Positions 1 through 8,209 are shown, counted from the first letter of the stretch. The stretch: DNA of 19,151 nucleotides from Kalaharituber pfeilii (GCA_015179045.1 WHUZ01000250.1:1-19151); one strand, 5' to 3'. The notes: generated by a model not told the origin, from the letters alone. Program-made: numbers and translations.

Positions 1-30
1 CTCTTCAGTTCATGATGACCAACTGAAGAG
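1..30. repeat. 10-bp perfect inverted repeat at window edge
   Basis: CTCTTCAGTT at 1-10 is the exact reverse complement of AACTGAAGAG at 21-30, with a 10-nt loop. A second short repeat follows (ACCAGG 32-37, CCTGGT 44-49). Both lie in what should be the gag or gag-pol junction of the flanking Ty3/Gypsy element. They could form RNA hairpins, but repeats this short may arise by chance. Confidence 0.5.
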
Positions 31-37
31 TACCAGG

Positions 38-319
38 ATGCTACCTGGTGCTATCTTCTCTAAACCTGTCTCTGCTTCTGTTTCTGCTTCTGCTTCTATT
101 TCTGCTTCTGTCTCCACCCTTGCTTTGTATTCTGTTAATCGTTTCTGTCTTTTGAAGGAAGTTTGTATAGAAGGAACTGGGAATAAGGAATTGGGTACTT
201 TAAGGAAAGCTAGAAAGAGAAGGAACCGAAGGAAACTGTTTACGTCATTTTATTTCATCTATTTCTGTTTCTGGAGACCTAGAAGGGGAAGACTCTTTAA
301 TTTTATCTTGCATTATTAA
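38..319 (+). pseudogene. Gag-Pol linker remnant of element 1 (tentative)
   Basis: An open stretch of 93 codons starts with an ATG at 38. It has a Ser/Ala/Val-rich low-complexity N-terminus and a basic middle (RKARKRRNRRK). In position it falls between Gag and the protease of element 1. The protease itself is read in another frame (from about 252), so this frame is probably abandoned by an indel near 200-260. There is no zinc knuckle and no recognisable capsid motif. It may be the C-terminal end of Gag or simply an open frame in decayed DNA; I do not treat it as an independent gene. Confidence 0.3.
67..117 (+). repeat. TCTGCT-type hexanucleotide microsatellite
   Basis: An imperfect run of TCTGCT/TCTGTT units encodes alternating Ser-Val/Ser-Ala in the reading frame that starts at 38. 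It lies upstream of the protease, where Gag or a Gag-Pol linker is expected. It is probably a low-complexity linker in the polyprotein; no function can be assigned. Confidence 0.5.
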
Positions 320-441
320 TGATTCTGTGAAATCTACATGTATGATAGACTCCAGTGCTACATCATAGTTTATTGATCAAGACCTTGCTCTAAACTTGAA
401 CCTGCCTATGACCCTGAAAACCTAGACTCAAAAAGTTGATG
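252..441 (+). pseudogene. Retropepsin-like aspartic protease remnant of element 1
   Basis: The polyprotein protease processes Gag-Pol. The frame holding 264-425 reads into MIDSSATS at 342-365, which matches the Ty3/Gypsy active-site box (normally D-S/T-G-A-T). The catalytic Asp codon is at 348-350. The invariant Gly of the DSG triad is replaced by Ser (AGT at 354-356), which fits a single GGT-to-AGT transition and should inactivate the enzyme. In-frame stops lie at 366-368 and 423-425. Near the A5 run at 430-434 the frame moves by +1; the next recognisable segment (VVDGRTLITGDITY, from 442) is in the RT frame. The family is recognised by motif and position only. Confidence 0.7.
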
Positions 442-2250
442 GTAGTAGATGGTAGAACCTTAATCACTGGAGACATCACATATACCTGTACCCTGAAGCT
501 CACTATAGACCAGCACAAGGAACAACTCACTTTTCAAGTAACCAAACTCGATGAATAGAACATAATACTTAGAAGAACCTGGCTATGTCAGCATAACCCA
601 GTTATTAATTGGGAACGGAATATAATCCAGCTCACCTCTGGCTACTATCAAGCCCATTATTTACCAGTTCAATAATATACCACCCTCTCAGAGCCCATCC
701 AACACAAGATAGTCATGATATCATGAGCTGCCTTCAAGGTAGCCTCTTCACAACCAAGAACCCAGATCTATATTATTACTACTATTCCTGTTTGTGAAAC
801 TAGCAATAAGCCCACCTCTGAGCTTGTACCTTCAGAATACCATGACTTTCTACCTCTCTTCAATAAAAAGGAGGCTGACTCACTACCCTTCCACTGATAT
901 GTCAACCATAAAATACCACTAGAGGAAGGAACCAAGCTGCCTTTCAGACGAATGTACTTAATATCAGATTCTGAGTTACAGGAAGTCCGTCGATGGTTGG
1001 ATGAGAACTTGGCAAAATCCTTCATTCACACCTCTTCCTCTTCAGCAGCATCTCCTATCTTCTTTGTCAAGAAAAAAGATAGCTCCCTTAGACTATGCGT
1101 CGATTACCGGGCACTCAATAACATCACCAAGAAGGATCAATACTCTCTACCTAGAATCGAGGAGACCTTGAACCAGATTCGAGCGGCATGCATCTTTACT
1201 CGACTAGACCTCTGCTCCACCTTCAACCTTATTCATATCAAAGAAGAAAACGAATGGAAGACAGCATTTTGAACTCGATACGGCCTATTCGAATTTCTCA
1301 TCATGCCCTTTGGATTAACCAATGCTCCTGCCACTTGTTAAAGATTCGTCAATAATACCCTTAGAGAATACCTAGACATCTTTTACTATATTTACTTAGA
1401 CGATATTCTGATTTACTCTAAGAATAGGAAAGAATACAAAGATCAAGTACAGAAGATTCTAGCAAAGCTACAAGAAGCCGGATTATTTGTCAAGCCTGAA
1501 AAGTGCGACTTCTCTGCCTCCAAAACTTGCTTCCTTGGATTCATTATCTCAGAACACAGAGTAAATATAGACCCTGCTAAAGTATCCACTATAATGGAAT
1601 GAGAAACACTGAATTCAGTAAAGGACCTACAATACTTTTTTGGCTTCACAAACTTCTACAGGAGATTCATCTACCAGTACTCCAGGATCTGTCAACTTTT
1701 CTTTAACCTGCTGAGAAAAGGAACTGAGTTTAAGTAGAATAAGAAATATAGCCAGGTATTCGAGAAACTGAAGGAAGCCTTCAGCTCTGCACCCATACTA
1801 TGGCACTTTGAACCTGAACTGAAAACAATCCTAGAAACTGACACCTCCGACCATACTATATCTGGAATCCTATCATAAAAATTCCCCAAGAATAGTAAGA
1901 TGGTACTGCACCCAGTTGCCTTTATAAGTAAGAAAATGTTACCAGTAGAAAGTAACTATAGAATTGGAGATAAGGAATTATTGGCTATCGTACAGGCAGT
2001 CAACAAGTAGCACATATACCTACATGCACTACTACAGCTATTTACCATCATTACCGACTACCACAAACTAGAAACATTCAAGTCTAAGACTCTATTAAAC
2101 TACTGCCAAGCTGATTGAGCTAGTAAACTAGCCCAATATGACTTCAGGATTACATTTCACCCTAGAGAAAAAAATAGGAAGGCTGACACACTTATAAGAT
2201 AATCTGGAGATCTCCCTAAGGAGAGGAATAATCGTGCTAAGCCAATACAA
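442..2250 (+). pseudogene. Reverse transcriptase and RNase H of element 1 (nonsense-riddled)
   Basis: RT copies the element's RNA and RNase H removes the RNA template. One frame carries the RT entry segment (from about 952), VDYRALN at 1099-1119, the motif A Asp at 1207-1209 (RLDLCSTFN), MPFGLTNAPA near 1303-1332 and an intact YLDD box at 1393-1404. RNase H follows with its first Asp in TDTSD (1837-1851) and continues to about 2200. Stops interrupt at 556, 673, 724, 895, 1270, 1339, 1600, 1735, 1876, 2008, 2116 and 2200. Where the family residue is predictable, each fits one transition: Arg CGA to TGA (895, 1270), Gln CAA to TAA (1339, 1876), Trp TGG to TGA or TAG (1600, 1735, 2008, 2116). 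No frameshift is seen from 442 onward. Catalytic residues survive, but the frame is dead. Confidence 0.9.
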
Positions 2251-2277
2251 GAAGTCATTCCAAGTGAAAAATTCTCC

Positions 2278-3740
2278 TTGAATACTCTAGTAAGTAGCTA
2301 CGAAACTGAGATTCAGACTCTGACCCAGATAGACTCTTTAGCTCAGAATATACAGAAGGTACTAGATAGAGGAGAAAAACATTATCCTAAGGCCCTACTG
2401 GGAGAATGCATCTTCAAGAACGGCCTTCTATACATCTACAAACTAGTATACATCCCTGATGACCTTGAATTGCAAGCCAAAATCATTCATTCCTGCCATG
2501 ATCACCCAGCAGCCGGGCACCCAGGGCAAGCCTCAACTTATGAAATCCTGTCACAAAACTACTACTGGCCAGGCATGCGCAAAACAATTGCCCATTACAT
2601 TCAGAACTGTGACACCTATGCTCATATCAAACCTGTCTGCTATGCACCTTATGGACTCCTGAAACTATGAGAAATACCTACTCGGAGATGGGACTTCTTG
2701 TCAATAGACTTTATTACTAGGCTGCCTGAATCAAATAGAAAAAATACAATCCTAGTCGTTATAGACTGCCTTACCAAAATGGCACACTATATCCCTACTC
2801 ACTCTGACATCAACTCCAAGGATATGGCCCAATTGTTTTTCGACTGCATTTTCAGGTTATATAGGTTACCCAGATCTATTGTCTCTGATAGGGGGACCCA
2901 GTTTGCTTCCGAATTTTCCAGAACCCTCTGCAAGCTTCTCGGTATCTAGCAAAAACTTTCCACCAGCTTCCACCCTCAGATCGATGGCCAAACGGAACGA
3001 GTTAATGCAATTCTTGAACAATATTTACGAGGATACTGCAACTATCAACAAGATAATTAGTCTGAACTTATCACCTTGGCCGAGTTCACATACAACAATA
3101 CCCTGTCCTCTACTACTGGAATAACCCCATTCTTTGCCAATTACAGCTACTACCCCTACTATACCCTGCTAGCTAAGCCGGATGTCAAACTGCCCAATCC
3201 CACGATCTTACAAGACTATGCTAATCATTTGCAAGTGCTTGAAAAGTACCTGCGCGCCAAGATTAAGTAGGCACAAGCAATACAGGCAGAAAATTCTGAC
3301 CTGCACCAACTCTCTGTACCCAAGTATAATATCGGAGACAAGGTATGGCTCCTATGGCGAAATCTACATACAACTCGACCTTCCGGAAAGCTTGATCACA
3401 AGAGACTAGGGAAGTTTAAGATTCAAGAAAAAATCTCCTCTTATGCCTATAGACTCAAGCTTCCCACCTCTATGAAGGTACACCCAGTCTTCTATACCTC
3501 TCTACTTGAACCTGTTGCTACGGACCCTCTTCCCAGCCAAACATCTCCTCCACCACCTCCTATCATCATTGAGGAAGAAGAAGAGTACGAGGTCAAAGAA
3601 ATCCTAGACTCTCAGAAATGCTACAACAAACTCGAGTACCTTATTCGTTGGCTTAGTTATGACTAGCCCACCTGGGAACCTGCTGAGCTATGCACCAATG
3701 CCCCGCTACTAGTCCAGCGTTTCCACAACTCCTACCCCTC
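2278..3740 (+). pseudogene. Integrase and chromodomain of element 1
   Basis: Integrase inserts the cDNA, and the chromodomain directs insertion to marked chromatin. The same frame as RT continues. The zinc region has its His residues (2503, 2518), but the second Cys of the CxxC pair is Tyr (TAT at 2617), a G-to-A type change. The catalytic triad is present: Asp 2707 (SIDFITRLP), Asp 2887 (SDRGTQF) and Glu 2995 (DGQTER), with 35 residues between the second Asp and the Glu. The HPVFYTSLLEP box (about 3481) leads to an acidic stretch and a chromodomain at about 3583-3720 (EVKEILDS, LIRW, TWEPAEL). Stops lie at 2668, 2947, 3058, 3268 and 3664; 3058 replaces the Trp expected before the AEFTYNN box. 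Not functional. Confidence 0.9.
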
Positions 3741-4110
3741 AAAACCAAGACCCCATACCCTGCCAAAATAAGTGGAACTAGGACTGACCCTATCATTATC
3801 CCTGATGATGATGATAAGCAGCAACCTGACCTTAAGAATCACTGGAGCTCTCTCTCTAAAAGAGAAGCTACTATAACAATCCAACCTGGACCTCTCACCT
3901 CAGACTCTCTAGCTCTGGTCCTATACTGGCAACCAACATACTACTCGCCAATACTCGTACACGTGCAGCTGACTCTGACACCCTTACAATTCACTGCACT
4001 CCTTCTAGTACTCCAATATATATCCCTGTACCTGAGAGCATACTTAAGCGACATGGCCGTCAGCATCTCAGTCATTGCTTAATAACCCAAACCAAAGAAT
4101 TAGCCAGAAC
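3741..4110 (+). pseudogene. Post-chromodomain tail of element 1 (frame-broken)
   Basis: Downstream of the chromodomain no single frame is open, but coding-like pieces occur. The frame through 3768 gives DPIIIPDDDDKQQ, an acidic linker. A different frame reads PIYIPVPESILKRHGRQH and on toward CLITQTKELA near 4020-4105. I see no known domain. It is probably a C-terminal extension of the polyprotein interrupted by indels, or an untranslated 3' region. The long open frame from 3690 to 4082 mixes these frames and is probably not a real protein as it stands. Confidence 0.35.
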
Positions 4111-4228
4111 CTGCTAGAAGAACCTAAATCTCCAGAACCCACTGGAAAGCTGCAGAACCTGCCAGAAAGCCATAGAACCTGCCAGAAGCCATAGATCCTG
4201 CCAGAAAGCCATAGAATCTGCTGGAAAC
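4104..4228 (+). repeat. Degenerate ~20-bp tandem repeat
   Basis: Units of the type AGAACCTGCCAGAAAGCCAT occur back to back at 4154-4173, 4174-4192 (one base shorter), 4193-4212 and 4213-4228 (diverged, partial). Weaker relatives lie just upstream at about 4104-4150. The array sits between the end of the polyprotein and the LTR-like part of element 1, where fungal LTR elements can carry repeats. No protein or regulatory role can be shown. Confidence 0.75.
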
Positions 4229-4289
4229 AGATATCGCCGAGCTTATTCCTGGATATTCTTGACGCTTCTTCCTGCTTCCAGTTGTTCCT

Positions 4290-4610
4290 TGGTCATCTAT
4301 ATACTTCCTGTCATTTTTTTTATTTTCCATGTACTTCTAGTCACTTCTCAGTTTTCCATGTATTTCGTTTGTTTGCTTGTTTACTTGTTTGCCTGGATTT
4401 TCTACTGAGGGTTTTCTATAAAGAGGCTCTCCTCCCTCCTCCCTCTTGCTTCTCTATGCAACAACTTGTTTCCTACCCAAGTTGTGTATCTAGCTTTTTA
4501 ATACATCTATATCTCGATATTTTATAGTTCCGACCACCTCTGCCTCCACCTCCACTATGACCTCGCCTCAGTGTCTGCTACCTACCTTATATCCAGATCC
4601 TGTACCCTGA
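4290..4610 (+). repeat. Probable 3' LTR (partial, ends not defined) of element 1
   Basis: This AT/CT-rich non-coding stretch contains a TATA box (TATAAAG, 4417-4423), a pyrimidine-rich leader (CTCTCCTCCCTCCTCCCTC) and an 8-bp perfect hairpin (ACAACTTG 4461-4468, CAAGTTGT 4478-4485). An A/T-rich tract with possible poly(A) signals lies at 4496-4530. This is the order expected for U3-R-U5 of an LTR. There is no detectable similarity to the LTR of element 2 at 7502-8143. The exact termini cannot be set without a second copy. It could also be 3' untranslated sequence. Confidence 0.45.
4417..4423 (+). promoter_or_regulatory. TATA box in LTR-like region of element 1
   Basis: TATAAAG lies about 40 bp upstream of a perfect hairpin and downstream of T-rich sequence, consistent with a pol II promoter in an LTR. 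Assigned by motif and position only. Confidence 0.4.
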
Positions 4611-4620
4611 CCTAAACCTA

Positions 4621-5465
4621 TTCATTATAATCAATCAGGGTTTACTAGCATATATCGACGACCTACTAATATATGCTAAAACTCTAGAAAAATATAATAC
4701 AATCCTAGAAGAGGTATTATACAGGCTACAGAAAAATGGTTTAGGTATACAAGAGGAAAAATGTGAGTGATGCATGGAGAAAGTTGAATTTTTGGGTTAT
4801 CACATCTCAGAAAAAGGAATCTGAATATCCACTAATAAAAATCCAGGCTATCCTTAATTGGAAGACCCCTAGTACTAATGAACACTCTAACTTGAAGACA
4901 AATATATAATTCTTCCTAGGGTTTGCTAACTTCTACTAATACTTTATTAAGTACTCTAGTAAGATATGCTTATTTCTAACTCGACTACTCAATAAAGAGG
5001 CAAAACTAGTCTGGGGACCTCCATAAGAGGAAGCTTTCTAACAACTTAAGGAAGCTTTTACGACTGCTCTAATTCTAGCATACTACCACCTAGAACACAA
5101 AATCATTCTAGAAATAGATACAAGCGACTTTGCACTTGGAGGGATCCTAAGTCAGAAGCAAGAAAATAGCAAACCACACCTAGTTGTGTTCCATTCCCAA
5201 AAATTTACCTTAGCTGAAATCAATTATAATATCTTTGATAAAGAGATGCTAGCTGTAGTAAAATATATAATAGATACCTGAAGAGAGTACTATACAAGTA
5301 TCAAATACAATATCAAAGTATATACTAACTATGACAATCTCCAGATCTTCAATACCATCAAGAAGCTATCTCACTATCAAGTATGATGGGCAGAAAAACT
5401 CACCCCATTTGACTACACAATCATATACTGAAAAGGAAAAGCAAATGCTAAAGCTGACACTTTAT
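4621..5465 (+). pseudogene. RT C-terminal half and RNase H of element 2
   Basis: The frame opens at YIDDLLIYAKT (4651-4683), the catalytic Asp-Asp box of RT with an upstream QGLLA typical of Ty3/Gypsy. KVEFLGYHIS follows near 4780, and LGFANFY near 4917 marks the end of RT. A +1 frameshift falls at the A5 run 4837-4841. RNase H begins around 5102 with LEIDTSDFALGG (first catalytic Asp 5117-5119) and continues through a diverged SQKFTLAEINYN box to a KGKANAKADTL-like end near 5460. Stops interrupt in frame, for example at the Trp after KCE (about 4768) and in the DT-stop-REY segment (about 5279). The first four RT motifs are absent. Non-functional. Confidence 0.85.
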
Positions 5466-6830
5466 TTAGATGTAGTAACCACGCCCTTAAGAAGGAGAGT
5501 AGACAGTAAGATCAGTAAGAAACTAAGTTCTGGGAAGAAGGAACATGGTAGGAAGAGGAAGAAATTTTAGCTATAAGAACAATAAAAGGTCTAAAAGTGG
5601 TAGTACTAACTGATAAATAGAAGAGGAAGCTAATCAAAGAAGAGAAAAAAGACAAATAGTATACTCAACTTGAGGAACGTATCCAGTAGAAGAATGATAA
5701 TGTCGACAAATGATTTAGTATCTATGATAAACTAGTCCTATACAACAACCAGTTTATGATACTAATAGCTCTTAGACAAGAAATACTTTAAGCAAAACAT
5801 GATCATCCTCTTATCAGCTACTTTGGAATTAAAAAAACTATAGAACTTATCAGCAGAGACTTCTATTAGCCTAACACTCATAATGATATCACAAAATATA
5901 TTAGTGCATGCTTAGAATACCAAAGGAATGAGGCACAAAGACACAAGAAATATGGCCTCCTTCACCTACATGAGATACTATACTAACTATGGTCCTCTAT
6001 TAATATAGACTTCATTACTGAACTCCCTTCTTCAGACAGCTTTATACAAATATGAGTAGTAGTGGATAGGTTCATTAAGATAGCTCACTTCATCCTTCTA
6101 GTAGAACAATCTACAGAACAATTAGCAACTACCTTCCTTTAAAAAATATAGTGACTCCATAGCTTACTGAAAACAATTATATTGGACTGAGATCCGAAGT
6201 TTACTTCAAACTTCTCGCAAGAGCTTATGAAGAAACTCAAAGTCAACTTAAATATAAGTACAACTGCATACTCGGAAACTAATAGACAAACTGAAAGAGT
6301 TAACCAAATCCTCAAAGGGTACCTCTATAACTATATCATCTACTACTAGGACAATTGGAACTAACTCTTACCTCTCGCAGAGTTTGTATACAATAATGTA
6401 CAACATAGCTCCACTAAGACCTTACCTTTCTTCACTAACTACAGCTTTCACCCTCTTGTTGATACTATCAATAAGGAAGAGGCTCTCAATGTACTCTTGA
6501 GAGAACTTATAGGAGAATAGGAATAGATTTATAAGGAACTAAACAAATGAATTGAATGAGCGGCTAAGTGGTACAACTAACATTATGCCCTATAGCTAAA
6601 CTTCAAGAAAGGAAACAAAGTTATACTTAATGCCAAAAAATATTCCAACAAAAAGATCTTCCAAAAAACTCAATACTAAGTTGATCGGACTCTTCACTAT
6701 CGAAAAAGCAATAGGCAAATATTCCTTCAAGCTTAAATTATCATACAACTTGAAGATACACCCTATCTTTCATGTTTCACTGCTCAAACTATTCAAAATA
6801 TCCACTCTTAATCCTCTACCTAACTAACTG
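5466..6830 (+). pseudogene. Integrase of element 2
   Basis: After a poorly conserved linker the integrase is read in the frame of 5102. Its zinc region runs from KHDHP (about 5800) to ACLEYQ (about 5910), and both the second His and the second Cys are replaced by Tyr, as C-to-T and G-to-A changes would give. The catalytic triad residues remain: Asp 6008 (NIDFITELP), Asp 6185 and Glu 6293 (QTER), with 35 residues between the last two. The usual HPxTDGQTE box reads YSETNRQTE: four substitutions, each explained by one transition. AEFVYNN lies near 6380. A +1 shift at an A6 run near 6634-6639 moves the frame for the HPIFHVSLL box (about 6760). More than 20 stops lie in frame. Confidence 0.85.
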
Positions 6831-7030
6831 TCCCCACTAATGCAAGAAGGTGAGGAAGAATATCTCATAGCCTCTATTACCAATATATAATACAATAGTA
6901 CTAAGAAGACACTAGAGTATCTTATACAATAGGAAGGTTATAGGCCTGAGGAAACAACATGGAAAAGCCTAGACAAACTACTAATGTATAATGAATCACT
7001 AGTAGATGCACTTAAAGAATTCTGCAAATG
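6831..7030 (+). pseudogene. Chromodomain of element 2
   Basis: The frame after the A6-run shift reads EGEEEYLIASI, then LEYLIQ-stop-EGYRPEETTW and a helix ending in ALKEFCK. This is the chromodomain pattern: an acidic lead, three strands, an aromatic cage around the W-x-G-Y box and a TWE-like motif. The Trp of the W-x-G-Y box is TAG, fitting a TGG-to-TAG transition, and a cage aromatic is therefore lost. Further stops lie at 6825-6827 and in the NI-stop-YNS segment. In intact chromoviruses this domain guides integration toward histone-marked chromatin; here it is only a relic. Confidence 0.75.
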
Positions 7031-7452
7031 ATACTCTAATAAAGAAAAACAAGCTGAATCAGGCAACAAGGAACAAAGAGAAAGAGAAGTTAGAAATACA
7101 GTCAAGTTACTGACCTAGAGTGCAGATATATCTGTCATAAAGGTACGGCATGGATCTAACCTACGAACTTAAGTTCGTAAAGCGTTAACACTTATTCTAG
7201 ATACATGCCAAGGTATCAAATGAAAAAGTGTTCAAGGGTCAAGACACTACGAATATAGTAGTACGTCTTATGATAAAGCGGTAAAGCTCTTACCAAATAC
7301 CTTCACGTCAAAGACTAATTGAGGCACAGCCTATAGTCAGGACATCATGGAATATTACCTTGAGTATGATCATGGCAAACCACTTGCTAAGGTCAAGGTA
7401 AGAGATCTACCAATGCTAAGCTGTCTAGCTTATATTCTTTTAAGAGATTAAA
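7031..7452 (+). pseudogene. Long C-terminal tail after the chromodomain of element 2, no known domain
   Basis: The chromodomain frame continues for about 140 codons, far beyond the usual end of a chromovirus polyprotein. It closes with TAA near 7450, about 40 bp before the polypurine tract. It holds only a few stops (after FCK, LLT, LRT, GIK and TSKTN), fewer per codon than the integrase. Two are TGA at places where Trp would fit. Readable pieces include YEYSSTSYDKAVKLLPN and MEYYLEYDHGKPLAKVKV. I recognise no family. It could be a real extension of Pol or a chance open frame in a 3' non-coding region. An 18-bp palindrome sits inside it. Confidence 0.4.
7147..7209. repeat. Inverted repeat enclosing an 18-bp perfect palindrome
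   Basis: GGCATGGATCTA (7147-7158) pairs with TAGATACATGCC (7198-7209) with one mismatch. Inside lies TACGAACTTAAGTTCGTA (7162-7179), an 18-bp perfect palindrome. Together they could fold into a stem with an internal hairpin. The stretch overlaps the C-terminal tail of element 2. It does not have the conserved arms of a tRNA. Role unknown. Confidence 0.7.
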
Positions 7453-7487
7453 GAGTAATAGCTAACAGGCACTCGGACGTGTGCTCT

Positions 7488-7501
7488 AAGAAGGGGAGTA
7501 C
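7488..7501 (+). promoter_or_regulatory. Polypurine tract of element 2
   Basis: The purine-rich AAGAAGGGGAGTAC lies directly before the TGTTAC start of the LTR. This is where plus-strand DNA synthesis is primed in LTR retrotransposons. Position and composition support the call; the two pyrimidines at the end are a small deviation. Confidence 0.75.
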
Positions 7502-8143
7502 TGTTACAGGCATAATTATTCTTATGCTATAATACCGTCTTGCTAAGTGTCGTCAAAAGGTACTACCAACTATAAGGCCTAGCTGGTCGAGTGTTTAGCT
7601 AACCCGATACTAGTCAGGCTAGTAGTAGTAGAGCTTTCTCGGTTAAGAAGTAAGTAGCTACTAAGATTAGCAATCTTGGTTACTAACTCTTCCAGTAGTT
7701 CCTGTTGTACTAATTCTTTACTTGTACGATAACCTTTTCTTATCTTTTCTTTACTATTGGTCTTTGCATAGCAATTGAAGTTATAATAGTATTTTTAGAT
7801 AGAGGCTTGCATTAGAGGTTTCAAGTTCTGTATTTGTTGTCTTAGGATTTATTGTAAGGGTTGGTCAAAAAGAAAGGCTGTCACTTGGCATTTTTCAGGG
7901 TCCGGCTTGATCTCCGGATTCCGTTCAAGTTGAATTTGTTAACAGCTTTGAAGAATTATATTTTGTATAAATAAGAAGCCTGACCCCGGAGTTAGAAGGG
8001 CAAGGACCCGGAACTCAACCCTAACAAATATAAAGCTTTCTTACTACCTTAACTACTTTATTTTCCGTGACTTATATTTAATTATATTTCACGTTGCACT
8101 TAGTTATTTAGTAAACGGCTTACCCTCAACGTACCCCGTAACA
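7502..8143 (+). repeat. 3' LTR of element 2 (642 bp)
   Basis: The LTR starts TGTTAC (7502-7507) and ends GTAACA (8138-8143), perfect terminal inverted repeats of the TG...CA type. It follows a polypurine tract, and a TATA box (TATAAATA, 7966-7973) lies about three quarters of the way along, as expected at the U3/R border. The next five bases, GTTGG (8144-8148), would be the target-site duplication; the partner copy is not in the window. LINE A begins directly after, so the LTR either inserted into the LINE or ended up next to it. Confidence 0.85.
7966..7973 (+). promoter_or_regulatory. TATA box in LTR of element 2
   Basis: TATAAATA lies about 170 bp before the LTR end, a good position for the pol II promoter that starts the R region. 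Confidence 0.55.
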
Positions 8144-8209
8144 GTTGGAAAAATCTGAGGAAGAGAGCAGGGGAGAGGAAGAGTGACAGAATATAAAAGA
8201 GTAATCAGA

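Larger units (their letters stand above)
1..4610 (+). mobile_element. Ty3/Gypsy chromovirus, element 1, degenerate, left end outside window
   Basis: The domain order protease, RT, RNase H, integrase, chromodomain is that of a Ty3/Gypsy LTR retrotransposon of the chromovirus group. Gag and the 5' LTR are not in the window, so the copy continues to the left. The right end is fixed only roughly: coding similarity to a different Gypsy element begins near 4620, and the 4300-4600 stretch has LTR-like features (TATA box, leader hairpin). No clear polypurine tract or TG...CA pair was found for its 3' LTR. The copy is dead, with 17 in-frame stops between 442 and 3664, two in the protease and one frameshift. 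The nature of the element is sure; the end coordinate is uncertain by some tens of bases. Confidence 0.85.
4620..8143 (+). mobile_element. Ty3/Gypsy chromovirus, element 2, 5'-truncated, strongly mutated
   Basis: A second LTR retrotransposon from a different family than element 1. It begins in the middle of RT, just before the YIDD box at 4651-4662, directly after the LTR-like end of element 1. Gag, protease and the first half of RT are missing, or lie left of the window if element 1 is nested inside it. RNase H, integrase, chromodomain, a long C-terminal tail, a polypurine tract (7488-7501) and one LTR (7502-8143) follow in canonical order. Base composition is clearly more AT-rich than LINE A to its right. 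More than 30 nonsense codons and two +1 frameshifts show it is ancient. Confidence 0.85.

Noticed and set aside
3690..4082. 130-codon + strand frame after the chromodomain of element 1
   Set aside because: Its start overlaps the chromodomain in another frame and its second half is hydrophobic low-quality sequence; coding-like pieces lie in several frames.
5331..5570. 79-codon + strand frame in element 2
   Set aside because: It is out of frame with RNase H, which has recognisable motifs in the neighbouring frame.
7147..7209. tRNA-like fold
   Set aside because: The outer stem is 12 bp and not 7, and there is no conserved T-arm sequence or anticodon loop, so it is not a tRNA gene.
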